Assembly: GCA_017460085.1 (NCBI GenBank)
Contig: JAFUBQ010000007.1
Span: 1-64,000, forward strand
From: Alphaproteobacteria bacterium
GTDB taxonomy: Bacteria > Pseudomonadota > Alphaproteobacteria > RF32 > CAG-239
Length of the DNA: 64,000 bases
Direction: 5' to 3'
Position numbers and translations under genes: made by a program. The notes below the pieces were generated by a model. It ran no database searches. It was not told the DNA's origin and was given only the letters and a program-made list of their open reading frames with translations. Shown here piece by piece: positions 17,401-23,876 of the stretch (the first letter of the stretch is position 1; each line of letters starts with the position of its first letter).

Positions 17401-19446
17401 CAAAAATGAGGTAACTTTTCCGCCGGTAATATTTATGCTCGGATTGTTGCTACTGTTGGCATATATTCCGGCTCCGTTGCTTAAATTAACCGTTCCGCCA
17501 GAAATATTGACATTACTATTATCGGAATTCTCATGGTAATATGAATAAATTCCGCCGTGTTTATGTGCCAAATTTACCGTGCCGCCGCGAACATTAACTG
17601 TTCCGCCCGCCGTTATATCTTCAACATCAACATAGCTGCCTTCATCAATATTGATATTGCCTGCACCTTTAATTGAAATATAACCGTCACCAACAACTCT
17701 GGCATTGCTGATATTGATATTGCCGGTGTTTTTATAAGTGGTAGAAATTCGTGCATCTTCGTCATTTAAATTAATCGTACCTCCGGTAATATTAATATCA
17801 CCTTGTGAAACGTGATATTGTCCTCTATCTATTGTATACGGGTCTAAACCTGCAGCACGAATATCATCGTCGGTCACACTTTCTTCAGTCAACCATTTGC
17901 CGGTTATATCATGAAATTCATCTTCAGTCATTAAGGCGTTACCATCATTGTCATAAATCCAGTCGCCGTCATATCCGCCGCGTTCAATTTTAGCATATTT
18001 TCCGCGCAAATTTATGGTTCCGCCCGAAATGTTAATATCACCGCTTTTACCTTCGTGCAAAATTCCGCCGTCGTGCCCATAGTTATATCTATCTTCTATA
18101 TCGGCAAAATTCATATTTATCACCGTATTTGCACCGCTAATATTCAAATTTCCATTGCCTACCAATGTAATTTCACCGGCTTCATCACCGTCTTCTTCAT
18201 CTCTAATTCCCGATACTGTAATGGTGCCGCCGCTAATGTTTAAATCTCCTGCGTCATCACTATATTTATTGGTAGAACTTTCAAGATAAACACCATCACT
18301 AACATTTATTGTGCCGCCCTTAATGTTAACTGCGCCGCTTACAGCCAGCCCCTCTCCTTTAAGCGTAGTTCCGTTGTCCATTGTAAATGATGTAAACATT
18401 GTGCTTTCATCATCTGGAATTTTATCAAAGTCCAACACACCTTTATATAAATGCAAATTACCCAACGAATTTATATCGCCGGTAATAAATTTGCTTATGG
18501 TCGTATTGGCATAAATATTCAAATCTGAACCGGAAAAATCACCATCAATAACCGAATTAGCTCTATTAACGTTTATTGTTCCTTCACCGGCAACATTTGC
18601 TTCCAACTTTCCGCCATTTAAATTGACAATTCCGTCTTTTGTTATAATCAATGTGCCTTTATTAAAAAACTCAATCGTTTCATCATCGTCATCATAATTT
18701 TGCCAAATACCAAGCGTAGAACCTTGAGCAATGTTTATAGTGCCGCTTAAATCAGGTGTGTCCATAACAAGCGCGTTTTTACCGGTTGTCACATTAATAG
18801 TACCGCCGGTAATATGACCTTCTCCGGCAGTATATCTCTCATAACTGCCAAAATCTTCCATTGTATTGCTAACAATATAGCCCTCGCCTTTAAGGTTTAT
18901 CGTTCCGCCCCTAATATAGATGCTCGGTTTATCAGTATGGTTTTCCGGTGTGGCGTATATTGCCGAATTTATTAAATTTATGGTTCCGCCTGAAATATTA
19001 AGATATCTTCCGTCTACCCCAACATTAGATTCGTTTTGCGCCGTTATTGTTCCGCCGAGAATATTCATTTCTGTTTTGGCTGTTAAATCAGAATCACCAT
19101 CAAGCACAATTTTCGCATTATTACTTATGTTTGTTATACCGCCATCAATACTACCGTTTGTAGAATTTATATTACCGCCGCTAATATCTAAACTGCCGTT
19201 ACGAGCATTTATTCCACCGCGGTTAATAATAACGCTGCCGCCGCTAATGGCTGCGTCTGTAACACTATATATGTTGAAATCACTTAAATCAACCGTACCG
19301 CCGGATATGATAATGGAATTATAGTTATTGCTCATATTGTTTTTATTGTGTGTACCCGAAGAAACAACTAAATCTTCATCGGCAAAAGCCTGAGTATAAC
19401 CAAACAGCGTAACTAAAGCAGTGGTAATCAATAATAGACGTTTCAT
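5494..19446 (-). CDS. Giant type V autotransporter adhesin with modular beta-helix passenger
   Basis: 4650 residues. Residues 1-22 are a Sec signal peptide (MKRLLLITTALVTLFGY...AFA). The passenger, about 24-4100, is made of short Asn/Gly/Thr-rich turns such as NISGGTINL, the pattern of a right-handed parallel beta-helix. Residues 1-960 are many simple ISGGT units; about 960-3680 are five long modules (see the repeat entry). Residues 4384-4650 are the outer-membrane beta-barrel, opening GITVWSKALHNRSK and ending in the terminal RYKF expected for Bam-dependent insertion. There is no obvious protease domain, and only one cysteine was noticed in the passenger, in the module 5 insertion. It probably acts as a surface adhesin or coat; receptor unknown. 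The ATG has GGGGA eight bases upstream. Monocistronic. Frame is unbroken over 13.9 kb. Confidence 0.93.
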   Translation of the reverse strand: MKRLLLITTALVTLFGYTQAFADEDLVVSSGTHNKNNMSNNYNSIIISGGTVDLSDFNIYSVTDAAISGGSVIINRGGINARNGSLDISGGNINSTNGSIDGGITNISNNAKIVLDGDSDLTAKTEMNILGGTITAQNESNVGVDGRYLNISGGTINLINSAIYATPENHTDKPSIYIRGGTINLKGEGYIVSNTMEDFGSYERYTAGEGHITGGTINVTTGKNALVMDTPDLSGTINIAQGSTLGIWQNYDDDDETIEFFNKGTLIITKDGIVNLNGGKLEANVAGEGTINVNRANSVIDGDFSGSDLNIYANTTISKFITGDINSLGNLHLYKGVLDFDKIPDDESTMFTSFTMDNGTTLKGEGLAVSGAVNIKGGTINVSDGVYLESSTNKYSDDAGDLNISGGTITVSGIRDEEDGDEAGEITLVGNGNLNISGANTVINMNFADIEDRYNYGHDGGILHEGKSGDINISGGTINLRGKYAKIERGGYDGDWIYDNDGNALMTEDEFHDITGKWLTEESVTDDDIRAAGLDPYTIDRGQYHVSQGDINITGGTINLNDEDARISTTYKNTGNINISNARVVGDGYISIKGAGNINIDEGSYVDVEDITAGGTVNVRGGTVNLAHKHGGIYSYYHENSDNSNVNISGGTVNLSNGAGIYANSSNNPSINITGGKVTSFLPQNANLEDDDIWPAGRIQIYGDGNINIKGNAVLEMQAGDIQKGHHRDGSERAKGDVNISENANITLYDDSHINSDQDVNISGGTINLYNNGTIDAYGDINITGGNITIGKADVAPVSLEEDGSVWSAVSSHYKDGNVYMSGGELTLYNNAALGRSANIDEDMDIEQFGDEITGNIEISGGTVNANGNSLIWLGGADGEGEAGEAMAQKIASGEIVEKGDIIISGANTEVTLNDDASIALAAHGKIDIKDNAKVYMNGNSKIANMLNVERDYDGIGNVNINSGSVLTVNGNNDIEANYKVYVNDASLVVNEGATLNVESLKVKPAAETKPMSSKAIYAANSDIDLYGTLNADILDKNSSRLTFSGTKAKLNGDALDLGTIAFTGSNTSFKNQTLTADNISLNSTTLNFNGDVVLRSLVENIELSDDSLININSGENTIESAQDIVFNNSNMLIKDGATLTLNVGEGNYARFNDGHIYVQGTLLGNVIADSLDISGDGIINGGMYKNTKISGESGNMSSFITGGVDVGNLNITSGSNIILNRANILKVNDDERRYSYVNHGYYTEITDENDFDEDEDGDIRNYENQIRGTLSLNNSTLKLNTNLAAKRFVIDNHSTLNAQNKIIGGKSLLVDNYSTAYLQHTNSRLWNESGFSDSVVVDHNSVLNITSLDIGNNHQHSDYVHVLNGSALNMTDDGFGVGQLLVDNSTISAKNADFTVKFNDGNPSAVFNKATIDLDNGFAYTHGITKLEDSTATIKNRSALTANQTIIENSTITADNSHVGAFKHAIDIDVEDETIYNDILHGLYLDVTPTTDLTVSDSEITLNGNSELGVAMAIMEWDDTSNIIGYLTPEMLKDETLLKALNSKYKNYEMQRFDDDSYQNADQYKAQINIVGSNIVLNDNAKIINAMLNADEGKISDASGGISINGGSTITVNGNNTLSASDEIDIYNSNVIINKGATLNVESSKLVPNNDIKPISYREINLSNTTVDLRGTLNGDISAKNNAVLNIYDDAVLNGNASILNKIIFNESNSKLKNQSLSANEIILDKSIVDITGGVYLSAYDSLKLADGSIMNVTGTNNDIYAQNSIELNDSVINIKKNAQLNFNVGEGGAVELDNSFINIYEGSNLSGNVKDLAQLTIISGPAVQEDQFVATDAAKISAMVNGKITNLGDLVIMNHKNLNIDKDGIFVLSVDDREYARQYESGNYNRKKYYADESNIDDDDEDDDAGPKFNYENQIIGKLQIKNSNVTSSSNFAADEIVVDNSTLNVTDRILGAKTLNVTNGSKVSLLGKNVYTLSGFDERVNVSNGSTLTTNYLQIGDENSEKEETAELNISGGSTYNVSNGEVYTGVLNAVDNSTVNATNVRLKVKGSAMNFDASKLNASGSFVQSDGNLFITKNADDASDINLKANSTLTAEKNTGIYGSTIVADNSNIGVFKHAIKIEVEDREVKNRLHYYSPYDYDHHAELNMVLDVDDSEIKLSGNSRLGAGLAIVNWKSSTQGVIEGLITADLYENPSTFLKDKRFNGYDFENFEDGFDAALNYEAFVTIDNSKIVMDGTSAIINAALNTQEDNMSGDIQVYNSAIEVKGNNATISAAKDIKLTNSSLTILRGGVLNIISDTAEEQFGKDITLDGTSLDLGGVIKGNVSFADSGDVASQFILNGGRVEGTVSGLNTVAFGVGQNGNTSATLKGMKFTDIQDLVIAGTIVNGKTTAPKITLDSDLFELSDEDARRYYGYYKYDKEYYDYSDGVSKEQESQYVDIMAYNQISGDVNIENGAILTLNKAMAAKNFNVDNATLISNNALMYGNLNLDNKANVTINGNKMDMVMKDVELAANSTLNLNSVEYIEMDSLVTDNANFNTNKWTEMGVGNLLLTNSKTNIGAGGAWILANNANVTGGLLNIADADVKFRNTSITDADVTASKRTLFAIDNAVISGGKMTVNDNSKIITDSLGNIYQWHDYGTNYDMKFINNATVNLNGSGGIDLAIVKLQYADEGRDKDLGYLDADLRGNVVFDSATINMADTAHISNKAIASDDDQNGSGNVIFANNSVLNIKGKNNVISANNRVEMLNSALNIAKGATLSIISEAVEAESDNTLHVAGSEINLAGVLKANLKIEDDDVEILHDSKFILNGGRVEGTVSGLNTVAFGSGQNGNTSATLKGMKFADIKNLSIAGSIVNGKTTAPKIILDSAMFAISDEENQKYYAYDKKAKGYKNLGTWENVAKYYANNDQYEIHAFDNQIKGNVEIKDGASLTVNSALAADTFELDNKAILVANNARIDGNLSLDNNSTATISGKTSDVSMGVIELKNNSTLNLNAIDWMGVRSLSANNSKLNISNKADLDPFAGVSLKDTITTISSACMWEDDDATERTLDISGGTLNAVASEIGFFNTAISGANITASKGTIWAIGAADISDGTIITLNDNSKMLTGGYDDQDYENKEAYFQEFAERYESKTLDMNFSDSTVNLNGTSAIETAIMYNDNIALNANIKFDNSEVNMNGTSSIKNTAKVGEDYEEMISGNIAFENGSILNVKGKNNTLAANGMVRIVNSGLNLAKGATLSINTYADNENAEHSLYVSGSEISLGGVLKSNLYINDADDETKSALILNGGRIEGEVVGLKELALGSGQNGKTSSTLKGTMFGDIEGLTIAGTIAANGKVSAPNVILDSAVFTVSEAARAYAYDKYEKENIDEANWWMLDEYDDEYLENNCQEKVYENQILGDVNVSNKAALTVNKSLAAENINIDNATLVSNNGLLYGHLNLNDGAVATINGSMLKMDLPDITMYDNSTLNLNAVEYLSMENMMLENSKLNTSKYAEILIRDTLEAVDSSINIKSGGTWLQASQSYLSGGSFSVEDADIRFDNTQIYSNKLTLSKNTIFGINNAYIANATINVNDKSRLVTDFEYSNKYEPDEIYSDIDANMTFENSLVNLNASSSIEQNVIFEDGDTSGRGKILPKEVIGLKGNVVFNNTVVNMNGTSAIKNLADAEVNSGDINFNDGSKLNVRGKNVIEAIGNINIDNSTLDVAKGAVLNNIGGGEIVFSNARLKWIGTINSDLSGSVRSLILGATAPSDKYNVNLSGITSFGISGISSKKDIAKAYNTYLNMGGAETLDTFEVTDKANLTLDDSIDIIFDNLNVENATLTLAAGERNIGKMEVSDGSTVKVAAGAKVYADSISINDSSLTVSGKARGRNEKEYSDELRAFGIYINNENNTKAGVNVSNTNIDEMSVLMTANTTFNNVKSQGLSISNYGVKNARATMNNVEFLGNLNINDTTTATLNNINSEAGIRFYASDIAKDKKGNNIYNTATLTGISAEVLEIENTKAIMQKNNTFNEINVAGEGYLDIRSNMNADVNLANTAIAALAAKQQLNGDVSLDENTVFNLQGKINGEVKGNGGTLNVANSAALISGDVSNVDITFSNVKNKLSSLFAGNVANIGRTELKNSTLTADKNDFAYGDLALERSTLVLADNGIVQVSGLSSNASTLNLGTGKLIVNGDALLANKSNISLKVEDAETYGQLLVDGNLMLDTDARGKPTTNLTVTLNKKLALDVSGGKSYDFKFLDYGSVEGVLNAVNIANNRFAFTENEVGQFMVEEKTKANKAVTRYDPQKVNAARAAGAFVDNAQALTSARQNAVAEGLNELSQIAGAENKFIEALDAANPDDNNMVTENTLSTITTAISAAKERTSSSVSMANKGLASGDMPSGITVWSKALHNRSKLDASAGYAGFKSKNNGIAMGADKMLSQNIKLGLGYAYTDGEIKNRSRRTDVDTHMAMLYAEYKPADWYVNGFMSYGWSDYKSKAYSVLGTTKSDFDVYAAQAQANLGYDIEVAEKTVLTPELGLSYVNITQDDYKDSDDKRIGKVHNDVVTASAGVKLKKSYEIANEATITPEAHLGVNYDIIRDNNGNVVKLSNGSSYVVDGRAMKRFAIEADFGFMAEFGDSWEFGAGYEGLFRKDYRDHSGILNCRYKF
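8406..16560 (-). repeat. Five long tandem modules in the autotransporter passenger
   Basis: Boundaries are the recurring NxxGxNN motif (VNGNN, KGNN, KGKNN). Module 1 is about 16560-14626, module 2 14625-12666, module 3 12665-11263, module 4 11262-9831 and module 5 9830-8406; thus two of about 1.95 kb and three of about 1.4 kb. Modules 3-5 share NGGRVEGTVSGL, GQNGNTSATLKG and LDSxxFxxS. Each module has a variable insertion ending in NQIxG. Thirty-eight bases are identical at 10964-11001 and 12374-12411, so some duplication is recent. Confidence 0.8.
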
Positions 19447-19507
19447 AAGTAATATCCCCGTATTTAATAATGATTTAAAATTTAAGCCAAATTAAACTTT
19501 GGTCGAT

Positions 19508-19536
19508 ATTTTACAATAATGTTATTAAAATTGCAA
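19508..19536 (-). promoter_or_regulatory. Promoter of the autotransporter gene
   Basis: TTGCAA (19536-19531) and TAAAAT (19513-19508), exactly 17 bases apart on the minus strand; leader of about 55 bases. Confidence 0.65.
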
Positions 19537-19562
19537 CAACAAATATCTCAAAAAAAATTAAA

Positions 19563-20243
19563 TTATTTTATTATTTCGGCTAAGCTTATAATTTCATCTT
19601 CATTAACACAGTGAGCTAAATTCGGATATGTTGTAACTTGCAGCGGCACCAAATTATCTTCTAGCCACTTTTTGCTTTCTGCCAAAGTTTTATATTGCAC
19701 TTTCATATCTTGCTCACCGTGAAACATATAAACCGTAGGGCGTGATTTTATGCTCAACGACAGGCTGTTTTTAGCGGCTACTAATCCTGAAAAAGCAAAA
19801 ACTCCGCCCAACTTTTTATCTCGCGTTAACGCCGCATAAATTGCCAACATTGCTCCTTGCGAAAATCCGGCAATATAGGTCTTGTCATCGGAAAAACCTA
19901 GCTCTTTTTGCCTAGCTGATACAAAATTGTTAATCAAAGCCGATTTATCTGCAATTTCAGCTGCTGCTGCTTCATATATAGAAAAAATTTCCGCCGTTTT
20001 TGTTTGCGGCATAATCCGACGTGCCTCGGCATCATATTTCAGCATTCCGAACCATTGCCGCTTGCGTTGGTTTTTATCGCAAATTTCCGGCGCTAACGGC
20101 ACTATAACGGCACTATTGGGCAAACAATCCGTTAGCCAATCAATAATATATTGATGATCTTTCCAATTACCATTATAGCCATGCAAAAATATCAGCAAAT
20201 TTTGCGGTTTAGAACTTGATATATATTGCCTAAATTCAAGCAT
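19563..20243 (-). CDS. Alpha/beta-hydrolase, phospholipase/carboxylesterase family
   Basis: 226 residues. The fold is shown by FLHGYNGN near the N-terminus, the nucleophile elbow GFSQGAM (Ser about 122), Asp in HGEQDMKV and His in NLAHCVNEDE, the triad order of the serine carboxylesterase (YpfH/Abhydrolase_2) group. No signal peptide, so cytoplasmic hydrolysis of small esters is likely; substrate unknown. A TTG start seven codons upstream is possible, but the ATG at 20243 has AGAGG at seven bases and is preferred. It lies about 50 bases downstream of the ncRNA terminator on the same strand. Confidence 0.85.
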   Translation of the reverse strand: MLEFRQYISSSKPQNLLIFLHGYNGNWKDHQYIIDWLTDCLPNSAVIVPLAPEICDKNQRKRQWFGMLKYDAEARRIMPQTKTAEIFSIYEAAAAEIADKSALINNFVSARQKELGFSDDKTYIAGFSQGAMLAIYAALTRDKKLGGVFAFSGLVAAKNSLSLSIKSRPTVYMFHGEQDMKVQYKTLAESKKWLEDNLVPLQVTTYPNLAHCVNEDEIISLAEIIK

Positions 20244-20295
20244 AACATTACCTCTAACAGGCAATATAACTAAATTCGGTTAAAAAAAGGTTCAT

Positions 20296-20516
20296 AAAAA
20301 ATCCCAACCTTAGAGTTAAAGATTGGGACCACACAGAATGATTGAATTACAGCGCACCCTGCGCCGTCATAAAGATTCGCCTTTTAAGATGAATCCTTCA
20401 TGATATTCATCCGGCCTTTGGGGGCGAGATGCAAAGAATTCATCAAAGGCGGAGAGTTTTTGTTGCTTGGGATTATTCCCCAGTAAATCTTTCTCCATAC
20501 CCAATAATTTTTTTTC
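20296..20516 (-). ncRNA. Structured non-coding RNA, possibly 6S-like
   Basis: Minus-strand unit of about 215 nt with its own signals. TTGACA (20551-20546) and TACGAA (20528-20523) are 17 bases apart. At the end CCCAATCTT/AAGGTTGGG forms a stem followed by a T run (20327-20296). ATTGGG near the 5' end (20505-20500) can pair with CCCAAT (20327-20322). Inside, a 14-bp helix joins 20438-20451 to 20378-20394 (CGCCTTT/AAAGGCG plus GATGAAT/ATTCATC with a three-base bulge). Closing stem, about 50-nt open region on each side and a long apical rod resemble 6S RNA in size and shape, but I recognise no conserved 6S sequence. A leader controlling the esterase is the alternative. Confidence 0.5.
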
Positions 20517-20588
20517 ATTTTGTTCGTAGCAGAAAAAATATTTTATGTCAAGATGTTTTAATTTAAACTCAATATTTTTTTATAGCGC

Positions 20589-20616
20589 TTGACATTTCAC
20601 ATTTTTCTTTTACGAT
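20589..20616 (+). promoter_or_regulatory. Promoter of the endonuclease gene
   Basis: TTGACA (20589-20594) and TACGAT (20611-20616), 16 bases apart; start codon about 25 bases on. Confidence 0.6.
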
Positions 20617-20640
20617 ACAAAAAAACATTAGAGATGGTGC

Positions 20641-21474
20641 ATGCATAAAATTATACTTTCAATTCTTATATTTATTTCATTTATGGCAACAGCGGCTTTC
20701 AGTTGGTGGCCGTTTACAGTTGAGCAGCCGGCAATAAAAGGTAATCACCACAGCCAATCGTTCTATACCGTCAAAAAAGAAATGCTGGAGTATATTTATT
20801 ATGACCATAGGCAAACGCTTTATTGCAATGCCGAATTTACCGCACATAAAAAAATCATCAAGCCACGCGGTTTCAAATTACCTAATTTGCGGAAAGTGGA
20901 TTTTAAGGTTTATGATAATATTTCGTTTGAAGAATTGCAACGCAAAGCTGAGCGTATGGAATGGGAACATATTGTTCCGGCACAGAATTTCGGAAAAACT
21001 TTTACCGAATGGAAACATGGAAGTAAAAATTGCACATTCGGACAGGGAAAAAACTTTAAAGGACGCAAATGCGCCGAGCAAGAAAGCGAAGAATTCCGCT
21101 ATATGTATACCGATATGTATAATTTATATCCAAGTATTGGCGCGGTTAATTTTTTACGGGCGCACTTTAATTTTACCCAATTTGATGGTAAGGTAGCAAA
21201 CACTTTCGGCCAATGCGCTTTGAAAATTTCTCAGAATAAAGCAGAGCCTGCAGATGACATCAAAGGCCTCATTGCCCGCACCTATTTTTATATGGAACAA
21301 ACCTATCCGCGCTATAAAATCGGAGAACCGATGAAAAGTGTTTTAAGCGCATGGAATAAAAAATTTCCGCTCACTAAATGGGAATGTGTGCGCGCTTATC
21401 GCATAGAAAAGTTGCAAGGCAATGAAAACAGCATTATCAAACCTGCCTGCCTTCAAAAAGGTTGGTATAAATAA
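20641..21474 (+). CDS. endA: Secreted endonuclease I (EndA/NucM family)
   Basis: 277 residues with a signal peptide (hydrophobic to about residue 19, then FSWWPF). The catalytic beta-beta-alpha metal region is clear: MEWEHIVPAQNFG (His about 105), then the cysteine-bearing CTFGQG and GRKCAEQ, then DMYNLYPSIGAVNFLR with the metal-binding Asn, the family signature. Six or so cysteines probably form disulphides in the periplasm. It degrades double-stranded DNA non-specifically. First gene of a likely operon with the transferase and tcdA. Upstream is the divergent ncRNA. Confidence 0.93.
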   Translation: MHKIILSILIFISFMATAAFSWWPFTVEQPAIKGNHHSQSFYTVKKEMLEYIYYDHRQTLYCNAEFTAHKKIIKPRGFKLPNLRKVDFKVYDNISFEELQRKAERMEWEHIVPAQNFGKTFTEWKHGSKNCTFGQGKNFKGRKCAEQESEEFRYMYTDMYNLYPSIGAVNFLRAHFNFTQFDGKVANTFGQCALKISQNKAEPADDIKGLIARTYFYMEQTYPRYKIGEPMKSVLSAWNKKFPLTKWECVRAYRIEKLQGNENSIIKPACLQKGWYK

Positions 21475-21491
21475 AAGGAAAGTAATTAAAT

Positions 21492-23126
21492 ATGAAAATT
21501 ATAGAAAATCTAAAAAAGCTAAAATATAATTTTTTAATGGGTATCCTATTTGCATTTATGGTCATTCTGCCCGACTATTTATATCAAGCCTTTCTGCCGA
21601 ACATTCGCTATTTAACAGATGTTTTATTTATTTTGATAATTGCAATATTCGGCACTTTTCTTTCCATGGTGAACGTATGGCTATATATTATATTTTGCTG
21701 TTTATTTATGGTTATGCAGTTCATTCAGCTTGGGCATATTGCCTATTTTTTCCGGCCGATTAATCCGCTTGATATCGGAAAAGTTTTTGCAGAATTCAGT
21801 GATGTTTATAATGCTTCAACAACTGATATTGACGATTTTTGGTTTGTTCCGTTTGCCGCAATTTTGCCGTTTGCCATAATGATTATTATGCGCATAAAAT
21901 GGCAAAAAAAAATATATACTTCGTTCATAGGCCTCCTTGCGGTTTTGGTCTTTTTGGGTGTAAAGCCGGAACGCGCCACACGCCGCGGCCTGCATCATTT
22001 TTTGCCGCCGGAAACACGCTATTCCATACATAACTCCATTAATTCGTTTTCTTTCTATTTGGTGCGCGGATTTGATAAAGAAAATTTGGAAGACATTGTT
22101 CCTGCTAATTTTTATAAACCTGATATTATCACAAGAACAAATACATCAGCAGATTTAGTGGTTTTAGTTATGGGCGAAAGCACCGGCGCAGCCAAAATGC
22201 ATCTGCTGAATCCGGCGGCAAATATGACAACACCGCAACTTGAAAAACTGGCCGAAAATGCTGATTTTTCAGCTTCTGTAGCCGTTTCTGACGGAGTTTC
22301 CACGCACGCTTCATTACCTTTGTTTTTTAACTTAGTCAAAGAACCAGGAAATTCGCGTAAAATTATCAATTCGCCGGCAAATTTATTTAAAATTGCCAAA
22401 GCAAACGGATATACAACCCATTTTTATTCGGCATACGATATGAAGCAAACAAATCTGATTGGTGTGCCTTATATTGATTATATTATAACTTCCGAAAGCA
22501 ATCGTCATAAATTTAAAACCCAAAAGGAAGATTATCTGGTTGAGCTATTCAAAAACATCGATTTTAAAAAGGGTAAAAACTTTGTGGTTTTAAATTTTCG
22601 CAGTACGCATTCGCCATATGAAAAATGTTATGAGCATCATGCCGAATTTGACGTATTTAAGCCTAAAGATGACAGCCGATATGAAGAAGAAAATTCAGCA
22701 TACGATAATGCTGTTTTATATGTTGATTCTGTTTTGGCTCAAATAATTAAACATTTTCAAGCTCAAAAAATTGATAATGCTCAATTTTTCTTTACTTCAG
22801 ACCACGGCGAAATGCTGGGGACAACAAATGGCGAATATGGTCACAATAAAATAAATTCAGAAGTGTATTTAGTGCCTTTCATTTGGGTTGGAAAATCTAA
22901 AAACGTAAACATTCCGCAAAATTATATCTCTCATTATGAAATTGCCAAACTAATAGCCCATTACTTAGGTTATGAAATACAAAATCAAAATTTTGCCGAT
23001 AATGAGCTGTTTGTTCACGGTAATAATTTATTTGAGGACTATGAATTTATGAAATTGCAGCGTTTTTCAGATGGCCGTTTAGTTGAAGAAAAATCTGATA
23101 CGGTCAGGAGGTTTGTAGAAAAATAG
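21492..23126 (+). CDS. Phosphoethanolamine-transferase-like membrane enzyme (alkaline phosphatase superfamily)
   Basis: 544 residues. Residues 1-160 contain about five membrane segments; the rest is a periplasmic sulfatase/phosphatase-fold domain. Seen motifs are LVVLVMGESTGAAK (about residue 230), where the nucleophile normally lies, NFRSTHSPYE, and the metal-binding FFTSDHGEMLG (about 436) with YGHNK. EptA-type enzymes move phosphoethanolamine from phosphatidylethanolamine to lipid A or other glycans; the acceptor here is unknown. The usual GET nucleophile motif reads GEST, so Ser or the next Thr must serve. AAAGGAAAG precedes the ATG. Seventeen bases after endA. Confidence 0.8.
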   Translation: MKIIENLKKLKYNFLMGILFAFMVILPDYLYQAFLPNIRYLTDVLFILIIAIFGTFLSMVNVWLYIIFCCLFMVMQFIQLGHIAYFFRPINPLDIGKVFAEFSDVYNASTTDIDDFWFVPFAAILPFAIMIIMRIKWQKKIYTSFIGLLAVLVFLGVKPERATRRGLHHFLPPETRYSIHNSINSFSFYLVRGFDKENLEDIVPANFYKPDIITRTNTSADLVVLVMGESTGAAKMHLLNPAANMTTPQLEKLAENADFSASVAVSDGVSTHASLPLFFNLVKEPGNSRKIINSPANLFKIAKANGYTTHFYSAYDMKQTNLIGVPYIDYIITSESNRHKFKTQKEDYLVELFKNIDFKKGKNFVVLNFRSTHSPYEKCYEHHAEFDVFKPKDDSRYEEENSAYDNAVLYVDSVLAQIIKHFQAQKIDNAQFFFTSDHGEMLGTTNGEYGHNKINSEVYLVPFIWVGKSKNVNIPQNYISHYEIAKLIAHYLGYEIQNQNFADNELFVHGNNLFEDYEFMKLQRFSDGRLVEEKSDTVRRFVEK

Positions 23127-23143
23127 CTATCGGGAACAAAAAA

Positions 23144-23851
23144 ATGACAACACAATTTTCGCGCACGGAAATGCTTATCGGTGAAGCAGCGTTGGCTCAA
23201 TTACAAAAAGCCCGCGTGATTGTTTTCGGCATCGGCGGTGTCGGCGGATATGTGGCAGAAGCACTTGCGCGCGCCGGTATTGGTGCGCTTGATTTAGTTG
23301 ATAATGATGTAGTCAGTTTAAGCAATCTCAATCGGCAGATTATCGCGCTGCACTCAACCATCGGTCAAGCAAAAGTTGATGTTGCCGCACAGCGTCTGCT
23401 GGATATTAATCCTAATTTACAAATTGTGGTTCATAAAACATTTTATCTGCCGGAAAATAAAGATAATTTTGACTTTAAGCAATATGATTATGTGGTTGAC
23501 GCCATTGACACGGTGGCCGGCAAAATTGCTTTAATTGAGCAAGCGCATGATGCCGGTGTGCCGATTATTTCCGCCATGGGCGCCGGTAATAAACTTGATG
23601 CCACCAAATTGGAAGTGACCGACATCAGCAAAACTCATACTTGTCCGTTGGCTAAAGTAATGCGGCAAGAACTCCGGCGACGCGGGATAAATCATGTGCG
23701 CGTGGTATATTCCACCGAGCCTGCGCTCAAACCATTTGCCAGCACTGAGATAAGCACTAAGCGGCAAACCCCCGGCAGCATTTCTTATGTGCCCTCGGTC
23801 ATGGGACTGTTAATCGCCGGTGAAATTATCCGTGATTTAATTGAAATTTAA
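23144..23851 (+). CDS. tcdA: tRNA threonylcarbamoyladenosine dehydratase (TcdA/CsdL, E1-like)
   Basis: 235 residues, ThiF/MoeB superfamily. The nucleotide site FGIGGVGGYVAEAL is at residues 28-41, VDNDVVSLSNLNRQI follows, then DAIDT, AMGAGNKLD and the PGSISYVPSVMGLL near the end. TcdA uses ATP to convert t6A at position 37 of tRNAs to its cyclic form. The short length and absence of the zinc Cys pairs of MoeB and ThiF favour TcdA over those enzymes. It is 17 bases after the transferase gene, probably the last gene of that operon. Confidence 0.9.
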   Translation: MTTQFSRTEMLIGEAALAQLQKARVIVFGIGGVGGYVAEALARAGIGALDLVDNDVVSLSNLNRQIIALHSTIGQAKVDVAAQRLLDINPNLQIVVHKTFYLPENKDNFDFKQYDYVVDAIDTVAGKIALIEQAHDAGVPIISAMGAGNKLDATKLEVTDISKTHTCPLAKVMRQELRRRGINHVRVVYSTEPALKPFASTEISTKRQTPGSISYVPSVMGLLIAGEIIRDLIEI

Positions 23852-23876
23852 ACGACAATTTTTTTTATGAAACTCC

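Noticed and set aside
20296..20516. tmRNA, SRP RNA or RNase P RNA
   Set aside because: No alanyl-tRNA-like end, tag reading frame, SRP GGAAG/AGCA loop core or RNase P conserved regions could be found.
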